From the NCBI RefSeq assembly GCF_002441855.2, contig NZ_CP029487.1, positions 2,480,001 to 2,544,000 on the forward strand: a DNA stretch of 64,000 nt, in the 5' to 3' direction. This document shows positions 1-8,913 of the stretch, one piece after another; the first letter of the stretch is position 1, and every line of letters begins with the position of its first letter. The DNA comes from Eubacterium maltosivorans. GTDB taxonomy: Bacteria > Bacillota > Clostridia > Eubacteriales > Eubacteriaceae. The notes below the pieces were generated by a model that made no database searches, was not told where the DNA came from, and was given only the letters and a program-made list of their open reading frames with translations. The translations under genes and the position numbers were made by a program.

Positions 1-2286
1 CCCGACTTCTTTTAAAAACTGTTCCTGCGCTGCTGTCTCGATGCCTTCTGATATCACCTGGATATCCAGCTCCCTTGCCATATGAATGACATTGGTCACA
101 ACGATTTTTTCCCGTTTTGTCATATCCAGCTTAAAAAAATCGCGGTCCAGCTTTATGATGTCCACCGGAATGTCCTTAAGCATGCTCAGAGAGGAGTAGC
201 CTGTGCCAAAATCATCCATGGACAGCTTAAAGCCCTCTTTCTTGATTTCTTTTACAATTTTCAGAATAATGGATGGGTTGTCCAGAAAAGCGCTTTCGGT
301 AAGCTCCAGCTCAATGAGCTCTACCGGAATCTTGTACTGCTGGCAGATATCTACCAGCTCTCCTGGAAAATTGGCTTCTCTTATATGGACTCTTGAAATG
401 TTTACCGCAACCGGGTATGCTTTTCTGCCTTCTTTTATCCAGCCTGACAGATCCTGGCATACCTGCTCAAAAACGCAGCGGTCAATCTCTGTGATAAACC
501 CATTCCTTTCAAACAAAGGAATAAAGGAATCCGGCTGAACCAGGCTTCCATCCGGCTGGCGCCACCGGACCAGCGCCTCCAAACCACTCCAATCGCCGCT
601 GGCCACATCAATCTTTGGCTGGTAATACACAATAAACTCCCCGCCGCGCAGCGCGGACTTCATCCGAGAGGCAAAATACTTTTCCTGATCCCGCTGGCTC
701 TGCATCTCCTTGTTAAAAAAAGCGTAATTGCTTTTATGATAATCCTTGATGGAACGGCGCACTGCATTGGCGCATTCGATCATGCTTTCCACGCTGTCCT
801 GATCCTCCTCAGCGCAGACTCCTGCCATGCAGATAAAGGGAAAAAATAAAACCATTTTCGCCGAAAGCCGTTCAACCCTCTGCAGCAGCTGCTCGATCCT
901 CTGCCTCAGCGCTTCCGGCGTTTCATAAAACAGCATCAGTACAAAGGCATCGGCCTTGACACGGGCATAGCATTCTTCCTCTTCTATAAAGGTATGTAGC
1001 ATACGGCTGATTTCAATCAAGACGCGGTTTCCCGTTTCATAGCCGAACTCGGTGTTGACCACCTTGAAATTTTTGACATCAAAAGTAATCACTGCGCGCT
1101 TTTTCCCAAAAACGCTGCGTTTTTCAGCCTCCAGCAGAAACTTGCTCAAGTTCCAGGCGCCGGTCAGGCTATCTTTATAGGCGATCCGCAACCGGTATTT
1201 CATAGAGCGCAATTGAAGAATATTGGCTGTAATGATTTTACAGGAAAGGGAAAAGGTCGCGATTTCCTCCTCCTGCCATAAACGTTCCTCCTTCAAATCA
1301 CAGAGGCTGATATAACCGGCGAAGGCTTCCTCCTCCAGAATAATGCTCTGCATCAGGGCTTTTGTCCCTCTGATCCGCTGTCGCTCTGCCATGACGCGGT
1401 TAATGATGTTAAAATCCTCAAAACGGTTACAGACAAAGATACCATTTTCATCAAATTCCTGCTGATAGCTCTCAGTCATCAGGCCCGGAATCAGACTCAG
1501 GTTGTCATTCATGACCAGACGGTTTGTGATATTCCACTCATAGGTCAGCTCAAAATATTTTTTATCCGCTGTCCGCTCTACCACATAGGCCTGCTCAACC
1601 CCAAAATAACGGCACAATCTCTCAAGTCCCATCTCAATACTGAGTTCCATGTCACGGCACCCAAAAACCATATTGGTGAGCTCTGTGATAAAGGCCATGT
1701 CCGCTTTGCCGCTATCCGGCCTGTAGGGCGCGATCTTCTCGATTTTAAAGTCTTTTTCCGCTTCTCTGACCACGCTGTCTTCCTTGGCGATAAAGAAAGG
1801 CCGTTCCAGTCTTTTCGCCTCACAGAGTGCCTTTATGGCCATATCACGCAGATTATCATAGCTTTTTTCAATGCCGCAGCACAATACGATCCCGATTTTA
1901 CAAGAAAGTGTGCACTCCGAGCTCGGAGGAATACGGACTGCCTCGATTTGCCTGCGGATTCCCTCGGCGTGTCTTTCAGCCTCGCCAGCCGCACTGCAGC
2001 CCAGTGCGTAGACTAAAAAGGTACTGTCACCTACTCTGGCAAGCTTGTCGGTTTTCTTTAAAGCCTTATTCAGTAAAAAGGCGGCCTGCTGTAAAACCGC
2101 GTTGCCTGTGGCCGGGCCATATTTTTCTTTAAAGGCGCTCCAGCCCTCAAGATGGATCAAAAACAGGGCGTCTCCTTCGTATTGCCGGCCGTCTGCCTGG
2201 TAGGTTTCAATAAATATTTTAGCGGCTTTCTCGGTATATAACTTTGTCAGAGGGTCAGGAGCCCACTTTTGTTGTTCGTTTATCAT
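1..2286 (-). CDS. GGDEF/EAL-domain c-di-GMP protein, 3' end beyond window
   Basis: The reading frame is open from an ATG at 2286 to the window edge (762 codons, no stop), so the C-terminus is missing. An N-terminal GGDEF-like domain is degenerate (VGDSTF where GGDEF is expected). A GAF-like middle follows, then a second degenerate GGDEF (KADAF), then an EAL domain with the motifs LEALVRW, VNISRVH, ELTES, DDFGTGYSS and EGIET. The retained EAL metal and catalytic motifs suggest an active c-di-GMP phosphodiesterase whose GGDEF domains serve a sensory or structural role. It has no obvious membrane segment. It lies 19 bp behind a CheW-like gene, probably in one transcript, which suggests a link between signalling and motility or surface behaviour (inference). 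The family is certain; the ligand is unknown. Confidence 0.88.
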   Translation of the reverse strand, partial: MINEQQKWAPDPLTKLYTEKAAKIFIETYQADGRQYEGDALFLIHLEGWSAFKEKYGPATGNAVLQQAAFLLNKALKKTDKLARVGDSTFLVYALGCSAAGEAERHAEGIRRQIEAVRIPPSSECTLSCKIGIVLCCGIEKSYDNLRDMAIKALCEAKRLERPFFIAKEDSVVREAEKDFKIEKIAPYRPDSGKADMAFITELTNMVFGCRDMELSIEMGLERLCRYFGVEQAYVVERTADKKYFELTYEWNITNRLVMNDNLSLIPGLMTESYQQEFDENGIFVCNRFEDFNIINRVMAERQRIRGTKALMQSIILEEEAFAGYISLCDLKEERLWQEEEIATFSLSCKIITANILQLRSMKYRLRIAYKDSLTGAWNLSKFLLEAEKRSVFGKKRAVITFDVKNFKVVNTEFGYETGNRVLIEISRMLHTFIEEEECYARVKADAFVLMLFYETPEALRQRIEQLLQRVERLSAKMVLFFPFICMAGVCAEEDQDSVESMIECANAVRRSIKDYHKSNYAFFNKEMQSQRDQEKYFASRMKSALRGGEFIVYYQPKIDVASGDWSGLEALVRWRQPDGSLVQPDSFIPLFERNGFITEIDRCVFEQVCQDLSGWIKEGRKAYPVAVNISRVHIREANFPGELVDICQQYKIPVELIELELTESAFLDNPSIILKIVKEIKKEGFKLSMDDFGTGYSSLSMLKDIPVDIIKLDRDFFKLDMTKREKIVVTNVIHMARELDIQVISEGIETAAQEQFLKEVG

Positions 2287-2305
2287 TTAAGAATCACTCT
2301 TTCTG

Positions 2306-2713
2306 CTATTCCAGTATCGCTTCGCTGTTTTTCTGAAGCTTTTCAAACAGGACCTGCATCCTCAGCACATAGGCCAGAGGCGGCTTCATCGCCTTTAAGG
2401 CCACGGCGCTGTCCAGGTATTGATTGTCCTGCCCGATAACAGGTGCTTCAAGTTTATAAAGATCGTTTTCATCGAGCTCTTTAATGCCTTCCACCCATTC
2501 TACAGCCACGCCAATTTTAACCTCTTGAAAGCACATGACCAGAATATAAGGCGCCCGGACCGGTCTGTCGCACAAACTGCAGGCCTGCCCAAAGTCGAAA
2601 ACGGAAAGCTCCATTGCCTCTGCCGATTCACGCGATTCCACAGACACCACGTGCTCAAGGGGAACCATAAAGTAAAGGCCACCCGACATAAACAGTATAA
2701 AAGCCTTTTCCAT
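2306..2713 (-). CDS. CheW-like domain protein
   Basis: This 135-residue single-domain protein has a CheW-type pattern: FILFMSGGLYFMVPLEHVVSVE at the start, a hydrophobic ILVMCFQEVKIGVAVEWVEGIKEL core, and a C-terminal helix. CheW domains couple chemoreceptors to CheA or sit in related scaffolds; no chemoreceptor, CheA or CheY lies in this window. A Shine-Dalgarno AAGGTGG stands just before the ATG at 2713. It precedes the EAL-domain gene by 19 bp, so the two are probably co-expressed, and it may tether or tune that c-di-GMP enzyme (inference). The fold assignment is by sequence pattern only, hence moderate certainty. Confidence 0.7.
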   Translation of the reverse strand: MEKAFILFMSGGLYFMVPLEHVVSVESRESAEAMELSVFDFGQACSLCDRPVRAPYILVMCFQEVKIGVAVEWVEGIKELDENDLYKLEAPVIGQDNQYLDSAVALKAMKPPLAYVLRMQVLFEKLQKNSEAILE

Positions 2714-2832
2714 TTCACACCACCTTAATCGTTATATATAAGTATAATCTTACCTAATTCTACACAAAAAAACAAGGACTATTCATACTATTTCGTGAAT
2801 AACAGGCAATATAGCCATATTTTCACAGCATA

Positions 2833-2885
2833 TAAAAAAGCTTCAGAACAAACATTCCTTTTACTGTTTATTCTGAAGCTATCTT
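2833..2885 (-). terminator. Intrinsic terminator of the small Cys-rich gene
   Basis: Arms AGCTTCAGAACAAAC (from 2839) and GTTTATTCTGAAGCT (to 2880) pair with one mismatch around a 12-nt loop. On the minus strand a run of T follows the stem. It lies just behind the stop of the gene at 2904. Confidence 0.7.
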
Positions 2886-2903
2886 ATCCTTAGTTGTCTG
2901 TTT

Positions 2904-3092
2904 TTATTCATTTTTTACGTAATAAACATCGCGCTGCTTCATTTCTCCGAAGCCCTCAAAATATTCATAGGTAGCGGCGACTCTCCCTCCACAGTCATTA
3001 CACGCCATCCAAAATCCCAGCTGGTCTGTCTCCGGATGGACTCCTGAAGGCTCTTCACATTGGCACTGCTTTACTTCTTTTTTCATCATCAT
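2904..3092 (-). CDS. Small Cys-rich protein, possible zinc ribbon, unrecognised
   Basis: The start is set at ATG 3092 because AAGGAG lies 10 bp upstream (3103-3108); an in-frame ATG at 3116 has no such site. The 62-residue product starts MMMKKEVKQCQC and has a CxC pair, one histidine, and a CNDC pair about 25 residues later, so it could bind zinc or a metal cluster. The C-terminal half (VAATYEYFEGFGEMKQRDVYYVKNE) is acidic and aromatic. I do not recognise the family. It has its own terminator and stands alone between the EAL/CheW pair and the 461-aa gene, on the same strand. Confidence 0.6.
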   Translation of the reverse strand: MMMKKEVKQCQCEEPSGVHPETDQLGFWMACNDCGGRVAATYEYFEGFGEMKQRDVYYVKNE

Positions 3093-3191
3093 TTTGGTAA
3101 AACTCCTTTCCAACATTACTTCATTAAAGTTTTACCCAAAATAGCGATTTTAAAACTAGTCGCAGCGATTTATTTTAACGCAAATACTTTA

Positions 3192-4577
3192 TCAATAGCG
3201 CAGCGGTTCGTCTAATTCTGCCAAAAAGGCATTGAGGGTCTCCATCAAATCAAAGGGTTCGTATATAATTTCATATTTGTAACGCCCCATAAGCGCCATA
3301 ACATAAGCGCCGTAGCCATGCTTCAGCAGGGCCTGAAGCAGTCTTGGCGTCATTTCCATGGGGGTGGGCTCCAGCTGACCGTATTTATTCCACTTCATCA
3401 GCCCGGCCTCCTCGATAAAGTCCATCATCTCGTTCAGCGCCCGGGCATTCTTCTCTGGCATTTCCCCTTTGTCACCGCTCAGATACCCCACCGCCAGTGT
3501 TTCAAAGGCAGTCGGCGGAACAGGCTCCTGGGGGTGCTGCTCAGCCATGGCCCTGTTGGCTTCATCCAACAGGCTCATGCCCGCGGACTTCAGATATACC
3601 AGGTCCATCAAAAGGTAAAAAAGGTAGTCGCCGCGCATCCGGGCAACTGTGTTGATTAAAATAGTGTCTGTATCATTCAGCTCGGGTATCATGGCTAAGA
3701 CAGGCTCATGAAGGGTGCTCAGCCTTTTATAGAGTGTTGTGGCGATCTCGCCGTTCAGGCTTTCGTCACCGGTTTCAAAGGCATCCTGCGCTACTGCCAT
3801 CTCCCTAAAGGCTTTCTGCCTGAGGGTTGGGTTTTCAAGCATCAGCTCCGCGCAGCGCCTCACATACTCGCCGTAAAAGGGCTGCGGTTTTTTGGGCATC
3901 TTCTGTTCAACCGCGCACTTGCGCATTTTCTGCTTTGAATTTCTGGTGCCTTCGTTATAAACGTCAAAGTACAGCTTCTTTTTATCCCCATAAATCTGCC
4001 ACCAGCCAAACTCAAAACGCTCAAACTGGTCATACAGATGAACATAGCTTGTCTTATCGACACTCAGAGGCTCCTCCAGCATCATGCCCCAGCTTAAGCC
4101 GGCCTCCATCTCCCCAAATACCACGTTGCAGTAAAAGTGATGGAAACCATCGGAAAGGCACCTGCCAAAGGGGCCTATATCTGTAATATTATAAGATTCT
4201 GTGTCAAAGTCCACACCGTGGTACAGACAGCGGGTCATCAGGTCGTAGGTTTCCCTCACCACCTCAAACACCATACCGTGCTCTACCTCGTCCGAATCAT
4301 CGCCGTAATAGGACAGGGCGTCCTGGCGCATGCTGTCAAAATCCAGCCGTTTGGACGGCAGCAGCTCCATCAGTTTTTCCCATGCCGCATCCCGTTCTGC
4401 AAACGTAGCTTGGCTGTCCCGGCACTTGGCAACAAGTCCGGCAAACTGCGGATCACTCATGGCAATTTTCAGTTGTGTTTTAACAACCGGGCAGCGCTCC
4501 TCCTGTACCTCCAGAATACGGGCGGCAATCTTTCTGATTTTATCCGATGCTTTTTTACTCAATTCAAACCTTATCAT
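3192..4577 (-). CDS. Unrecognised 461-aa soluble protein
   Basis: The start is placed at ATG 4577, which has GGAGAG 6-10 bp upstream; a TTG codon four codons earlier lies inside that ribosome site. The protein has no signal peptide or membrane segment. It is rich in aromatic residues (segments DGFHHFYCNVVFGEMEAG and FERFEFGWWQIYGDKKKLYFDVYNEG) with a helical C-terminal half. I recognise no catalytic motif. It lies 127 bp downstream of the encapsulin shell gene, but a strong terminator (4645-4692) separates them, so it is probably transcribed alone. A role with the nanocompartment is possible but unsupported. Confidence 0.75.
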   Translation of the reverse strand: MIRFELSKKASDKIRKIAARILEVQEERCPVVKTQLKIAMSDPQFAGLVAKCRDSQATFAERDAAWEKLMELLPSKRLDFDSMRQDALSYYGDDSDEVEHGMVFEVVRETYDLMTRCLYHGVDFDTESYNITDIGPFGRCLSDGFHHFYCNVVFGEMEAGLSWGMMLEEPLSVDKTSYVHLYDQFERFEFGWWQIYGDKKKLYFDVYNEGTRNSKQKMRKCAVEQKMPKKPQPFYGEYVRRCAELMLENPTLRQKAFREMAVAQDAFETGDESLNGEIATTLYKRLSTLHEPVLAMIPELNDTDTILINTVARMRGDYLFYLLMDLVYLKSAGMSLLDEANRAMAEQHPQEPVPPTAFETLAVGYLSGDKGEMPEKNARALNEMMDFIEEAGLMKWNKYGQLEPTPMEMTPRLLQALLKHGYGAYVMALMGRYKYEIIYEPFDLMETLNAFLAELDEPLRY

Positions 4578-4644
4578 ATTACTCTCCAATTAATTATGTG
4601 GTACTTTCATTATATTATGCTTTCTTCTAAAAGGCAACGATTTA

Positions 4645-4692
4645 ATAAAATAAAGCGCTTTTCTCCCAGTGTCCTGAAAGAAAAGCGCTTTA
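4645..4692 (-). terminator. Terminator of the encapsulin operon
   Basis: A perfect 13-bp stem pairs AAAGCGCTTTTCT (4652-4664) with AGAAAAGCGCTTT (4679-4691). On the minus strand TTTATTTTA follows. It lies directly behind the encapsulin stop codon. Confidence 0.8.
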
Positions 4693-4704
4693 TAACATTA
4701 TTCT

Positions 4705-5514
4705 TTATTCAAATACAACGATGGCGGCACTGTTCTTAATGCGAAGGGCCGCGGTTTCAAGAATTCTGAAATAGTGGTTCAGGTTAACGAGCTCCAGATA
4801 AGCGGCGGCCAGGTCCTGACCAACGGCCAGATCCATGTACTGGGCTTCAGCACAGACCAGAACGGCTTTTCCGGCCAAAGCGTTTGAACGGTAAACCCGT
4901 CCGTCCAGCAGGCTCTTAATGCGGTCAATTTCCATGACGCCGGTTCCCGGCTGGATCCGCTGAAGCTTAAAATAGAGATCTGGCCCCATAACCAGAGCGA
5001 GACGGCCAAGCATATCCTTTTCTACCAGCATGGAAACGCCAGAGGCGATATTGGCAAAGGCATTCTGTCCTTCTGCCCAGTCGTCCATCTTAACGGTATG
5101 GCTACCGGATACAGTCAGCAGGCCGTCTGCGCCCAGCGCTTTATTGCCAAAGAAAATCAGTTGATCCTCAGCCTTTGCGCTGGCCTGTGCCGCGCGGGCC
5201 GCTGCTGAAAGATCCACCGGCACACCGGTTCTCTCACTGGCTTCCAGGTCTCTCCAGAATAATGGAAAATCTTCGTACAGCTGTACCAGCTCTGCAAATT
5301 TTCGGCCTGTGGTCTGCACCACACCGTCCTCAAAGCTTTCATCCTTGTCGCTGCTGTCAACCACAACGGACTGCGCGCCTGGGCCAAGTGGTCCGTAAAG
5401 CGGCAGGAAACGGCGGCCGACCAGATATTTTTTCAGTGTTTCGACAATGGTTGTATCAATCTGTTCCCAAAGGGCATCGCCAAAGGGCGCTGCTTCTCTT
5501 GATAAATAATCCAT
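4705..5514 (-). CDS. enc: Encapsulin nanocompartment shell protein (linocin M18 family)
   Basis: This 269-residue protein has the hallmark start MDYLSREAAPFGDALWEQID and the family body (RRFLPLYGPLGPGAQSV, LDGRVYRSNALAGKAVLVC, VGQDLAAAYLE), the length of T=1 encapsulin shells built on the HK97 capsid fold. ATG 5514 is chosen because AGGAGG lies 6 bp upstream; an upstream in-frame start lies within the cargo gene. It follows the EncFtn cargo gene by 10 bp, the usual cargo-shell arrangement. The shell self-assembles in the cytoplasm and holds the ferritin-like cargo by its C-terminal tag, storing iron away from redox chemistry. Family assignment is firm; shell size and stored mineral are inferred. 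Confidence 0.95.
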   Translation of the reverse strand: MDYLSREAAPFGDALWEQIDTTIVETLKKYLVGRRFLPLYGPLGPGAQSVVVDSSDKDESFEDGVVQTTGRKFAELVQLYEDFPLFWRDLEASERTGVPVDLSAAARAAQASAKAEDQLIFFGNKALGADGLLTVSGSHTVKMDDWAEGQNAFANIASGVSMLVEKDMLGRLALVMGPDLYFKLQRIQPGTGVMEIDRIKSLLDGRVYRSNALAGKAVLVCAEAQYMDLAVGQDLAAAYLELVNLNHYFRILETAALRIKNSAAIVVFE

Positions 5515-5524
5515 ATTGTCCCTC

Positions 5525-5890
5525 CTAATCCTCAATCAGGCTGCCGACAGTCGGGCCTTCTGCGGTCTGGGCTTCACTGCTGCCCGATTCAATACCGAGC
5601 TCTTCCAGCATTTCATGGACTTCCTCGGCGCCTTCCTCAAACAGCTCTGCTTCTACAGGGTCCAGATAACGCAGCAGCGTTGTCAGCTCACCCATATGAG
5701 CTTTTTCCTCATCACGGATGTCCTCCAGCACCTTTTTGGCAACAGGATCATCTGTCGCCTGTGCATGGGCATCGTATAAATAAATCGCTTCAAGCTCACC
5801 TGCTAAATCGAGGCGGATAGCCTGAGCCAGTTCCTTTTTTGTCATTTTTCGTTCCACATTTGCTGCAAATGGATCTCCAAAAGATGGCAT
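5525..5890 (-). CDS. Encapsulated ferritin-like protein (EncFtn), encapsulin cargo
   Basis: The 121-residue protein carries the EncFtn metal centre: E32, Y39, E62 and H65 (GELEAIYLYDAHAQA ... RDEEKAHMGEL) fall at the same numbers as the ferroxidase residues described for Rhodospirillum rubrum EncFtn (from memory). The last residues, TVGSLIED, match the short hydrophobic GSL-type tag that docks cargo inside encapsulin shells, after a flexible acidic Ser/Glu-rich linker. It oxidises Fe(II) for mineral storage in the shell. It is the first gene of a two-gene operon; the promoter has a PerR-like box in its spacer, suggesting peroxide or iron control. Confidence 0.93.
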   Translation of the reverse strand: MPSFGDPFAANVERKMTKKELAQAIRLDLAGELEAIYLYDAHAQATDDPVAKKVLEDIRDEEKAHMGELTTLLRYLDPVEAELFEEGAEEVHEMLEELGIESGSSEAQTAEGPTVGSLIED

Positions 5891-5915
5891 AAAATTTCAA
5901 CTCCCTTCTAAAATA

Positions 5916-5943
5916 ATTATACTTTAGAATCATTATAACACAA
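5916..5943 (-). promoter_or_regulatory. Promoter of EncFtn-encapsulin operon with PerR-box-like site
   Basis: On the minus strand TTGTGT (5938-5943) and TATAAT (5916-5921) are spaced by 16 bp. Between them lies TTATAATGATTCTAA (5924-5938), which matches the Bacillus PerR consensus TTATAATNATTATAA at all but one defined position. A repressor bound here would block RNA polymerase. Binding by PerR itself is inferred. Confidence 0.65.
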
Positions 5944-6000
5944 TATTTCACAAAAATACAGTTAAATTTAGCTAACTTAATGTCAATTTTCAGACAAATA

Positions 6001-6031
6001 AAAGACCCCTTTCAAACACAAAGGGGTCTTG
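6001..6031. terminator. Terminator behind the UPF0182 gene
   Basis: AAGACCCCTTT and AAAGGGGTCTT pair perfectly around a 7-nt loop. T-rich stretches follow on both strands, so it can act for the minus-strand UPF0182 gene. Confidence 0.8.
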
Positions 6032-6037
6032 CTCTTT

Positions 6038-8812
6038 TTATTGTGGCTGTGACGCACCGGTTGCCTGCTGGAGCTGGTTCAATACCTCCTGAAGCTCATT
6101 GAGCTTGCTGCCGTAGCCTGCCCAGTCGCCGGATTTCTGCGCGTTCTGGGCTTCCTGGAACAGCTGATTCGCTCGGATCGAGAGATCCGCCGCGCCGGTG
6201 GCGGCGTTATTATTTGGCGTCGCGGTGGAAACAGCCGTATTGGCCGCCGCCTGCGCTTCGCCTGCGTCATAGTTGAAAATCTGGCCGAGGGCCTGGTTCA
6301 GCGAGTCTGCCATGACAATCTCGTTCTGGTAGCTCACGATCACCTTTTTAACCTCTGGCAGGTTATTCTCCCCTGCACTGGCCTGAATGTAGATCGGTTC
6401 AACATAAATGATGGCGTCCTCGATGGGAATCGTCATTAAGTTACCGCGCAGCACGGTGGAGCCCTGCTGGCTCAGCAGTGTCAGCTGCGGCGATATGGTG
6501 GTATTCTGGTCGATCCGCTGCTCAATCTGCATGGGGCCGTAAACCAGCTGCTGTTTCGGGAACTGGTACAGCAACAGCTGCCCATAATCGTCCCCGTCCG
6601 ATACCCCAGCCAGCCAGGCAATCATATTGTCCTTATTTCTGGGCGTAAAGGTTGTCGTCAGCATAAATTCTGTCTGGCGGTCCGGCAGCTTCATGATGGT
6701 GTAGGACGAGTCAATGGGTACCTCCTCCTTAGACGAGCCAAAGAACTGGTTGGCGGTTTCCCACTGGTCCTCACGGTTATAGAACACCTGTGGATTGCTC
6801 ATGTGGTAGGTTTTATAAATATCGGACTGGATGTCAAACAGAGTTTTGGAGTAACGGATATGCTCCTTCAGCCCCTTGGGCATCTCAGAAATATCCTTGA
6901 CCAGACCCGGGAAAATCTTACTGTAGGTTTCAAGCACAGGCTCATCATCCACCTTATAGAAAGTGACGTCGCCGTTGTAGGCGTCCACCACTACCTTGAC
7001 CGGATTCTTGATATAGTTCTTGCCTGTGGTTTGGTCATAGGGCTGGGCGTAAGGGTACTTATTACTGGTGGTAAACCCGTCCACAATCCAGTACTGCTTG
7101 CCGTCTGCTAACGCCATGTATGGCTTATTGTCATACTCTAAAAAGGGCGCGATTTTGGACACACGGTCCATCACATTCCGGTTAATGAGAATTTTGCTGT
7201 CTGAGGTAATCTCACTGGTCAGCAGCATCTCAGGTGATCCGTAATACAGGGCAAAGGAAAGGCGGTTAAGCAGTGACAGCTTGATGCCGCCGGTGCCTTC
7301 ATAATAGTTTTCCTTATTGTCGTCCCCTTCTGGGTAGTCAAATTCTGGATTGGCCGCGTTGGTGACCACGTATTTGTAGTCGCCTTCGCCAAAGTAAACC
7401 CTTGGCTGGATAATATCAAGGCTCTGGGTATCCGTCACTGGCGGAATATCCTTGACGATCAGCTCTGGCTGCCCCACAGAATTGGTTTTATTCACTGGCG
7501 ACATGGCAACGCCAAAGCCGTGCGTATACTTCAGATGCTGGTTCACCCAGGTTTTAGCATCATCCGGCAGCGCGGAGTTTTCCATTTCACGAGTACCCAG
7601 GAATACCTGGGTATATTTGCCGTCTACAAAATAACGGTCCACATCCACATCGTAAAACTTATAATAGTTTCTGATCCCCTGCAAAGAATTATACATATCC
7701 TTGGTTGGCTTCTGGTCATTGATGGGGATATTGCTGATGGTCGCTTCATTTTCCTGAATATCCTGGGCGGTGATGTCCTGGGTCGGTGAAAAATCCTTGA
7801 TGGTCACCTTATCCAGACCATAAGCTTTTTGTGTGCTGGCAATATTCTTTTCAATGTAGGGCGCTTCTTTGGTGTACTGGTTTGGCACCACCGACAGGTA
7901 TTCGTATGCTGCCTGTCCCACGCCGCCCACCAGGGCCACAACAATCAAGAGCACCGGGCCGGCTGCCATCATCTTGTAATTCTTTTTGAATCCCGCAATC
8001 ACAGAACTCACTGCCAGAACCAGACACAGGGCAATCTTCACATAGAGCATTTTCATACCAATGGTAATATCCGATGCGCCTGCGCCGTAGACCATTCCCG
8101 TTCCGCCATAGAGCATTTCATAGCGGCCGATAAAGCTGCTAAAAGCCAGAAGCAGGAAGAATATCCCCAAAAACACGCCAATCTGCTTGGAGGCCAGGGT
8201 CAGGAAGGTCGTAAAAACATCCTTTGCGCCGCTTTTAAAATCATCCATGCTCTGAGCTGTCTGAATCCGAAAATCCTTTTCCCGGTACATGACAAAAACA
8301 GTATACAAAAGCGTCAGAATAACCATGCCAAAAAAGCAGGTCATGACCACACTGTACGCGCCCTTTAATAACGGCAGCGTAAAGAAATAAAAGGACAGAT
8401 CCTTTCCAAACAGCGGGTCTGTCGAACCAAAATCTGTGGCATTGGTGAATTGAAGTATTTCTGACCACAGGCTATTGGCAATAAAACCAGTTATCACCGC
8501 CGCTGCCACCACAGACAGTACCGCACCAATGGTTTTTTCCCGTTTTGTTCGCACTGCCTGGGTAATCCCCAGATAACGTTCAGAAATCTTTTTTAAAAAT
8601 TTCAGGTAGAAGAAGAGCAGGATCAGCAGCACCAAAAATACCGGCACGCCAATCTGAGCCTTAGTGACCAGCTCTTTAAAAAAGACATTGAGATAACCCA
8701 TTTCACTAAACCAGAGATAGTCTACGTAAAAATGGTTGAGGGACAAAAGAATCGCGAGAATGACCACCACGGCCACCACGACTGTCCAGAAGGCTTTTTT
8801 TCCTTTTTTCAT
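6038..8812 (-). CDS. UPF0182 family large membrane protein
   Basis: The 924-residue product matches UPF0182/COG1615: a short N-terminus with FYVDYLWFSEMGY, about seven hydrophobic helices in the first 300 residues (near 7-27, 50-70, 95-115, 155-178, 205-227, 258-275 and 283-302), then a large domain predicted outside the membrane. That domain includes the typical stretches YTKEAPYIEKNI and LLTSEITSDSKILINRNV. The tail (about 860-924) is Ala/Gln/Asn-rich and probably disordered. The molecular function of this widely distributed family is unknown. It stands alone: a terminator follows it, and about 100 bp with a possible -10 (TATAAT, 8848-8853) precedes it. Confidence 0.9.
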   Translation of the reverse strand: MKKGKKAFWTVVVAVVVILAILLSLNHFYVDYLWFSEMGYLNVFFKELVTKAQIGVPVFLVLLILLFFYLKFLKKISERYLGITQAVRTKREKTIGAVLSVVAAAVITGFIANSLWSEILQFTNATDFGSTDPLFGKDLSFYFFTLPLLKGAYSVVMTCFFGMVILTLLYTVFVMYREKDFRIQTAQSMDDFKSGAKDVFTTFLTLASKQIGVFLGIFFLLLAFSSFIGRYEMLYGGTGMVYGAGASDITIGMKMLYVKIALCLVLAVSSVIAGFKKNYKMMAAGPVLLIVVALVGGVGQAAYEYLSVVPNQYTKEAPYIEKNIASTQKAYGLDKVTIKDFSPTQDITAQDIQENEATISNIPINDQKPTKDMYNSLQGIRNYYKFYDVDVDRYFVDGKYTQVFLGTREMENSALPDDAKTWVNQHLKYTHGFGVAMSPVNKTNSVGQPELIVKDIPPVTDTQSLDIIQPRVYFGEGDYKYVVTNAANPEFDYPEGDDNKENYYEGTGGIKLSLLNRLSFALYYGSPEMLLTSEITSDSKILINRNVMDRVSKIAPFLEYDNKPYMALADGKQYWIVDGFTTSNKYPYAQPYDQTTGKNYIKNPVKVVVDAYNGDVTFYKVDDEPVLETYSKIFPGLVKDISEMPKGLKEHIRYSKTLFDIQSDIYKTYHMSNPQVFYNREDQWETANQFFGSSKEEVPIDSSYTIMKLPDRQTEFMLTTTFTPRNKDNMIAWLAGVSDGDDYGQLLLYQFPKQQLVYGPMQIEQRIDQNTTISPQLTLLSQQGSTVLRGNLMTIPIEDAIIYVEPIYIQASAGENNLPEVKKVIVSYQNEIVMADSLNQALGQIFNYDAGEAQAAANTAVSTATPNNNAATGAADLSIRANQLFQEAQNAQKSGDWAGYGSKLNELQEVLNQLQQATGASQPQ

Positions 8813-8913
8813 TTTCCTTTTCCTTTAAAATATAGAAGTTGTAGGATATTATAACACAGATTGCGTACATCCACGGCCATCTTAACGAAATCTTTATGCT
8901 ATACTTAATGGAT

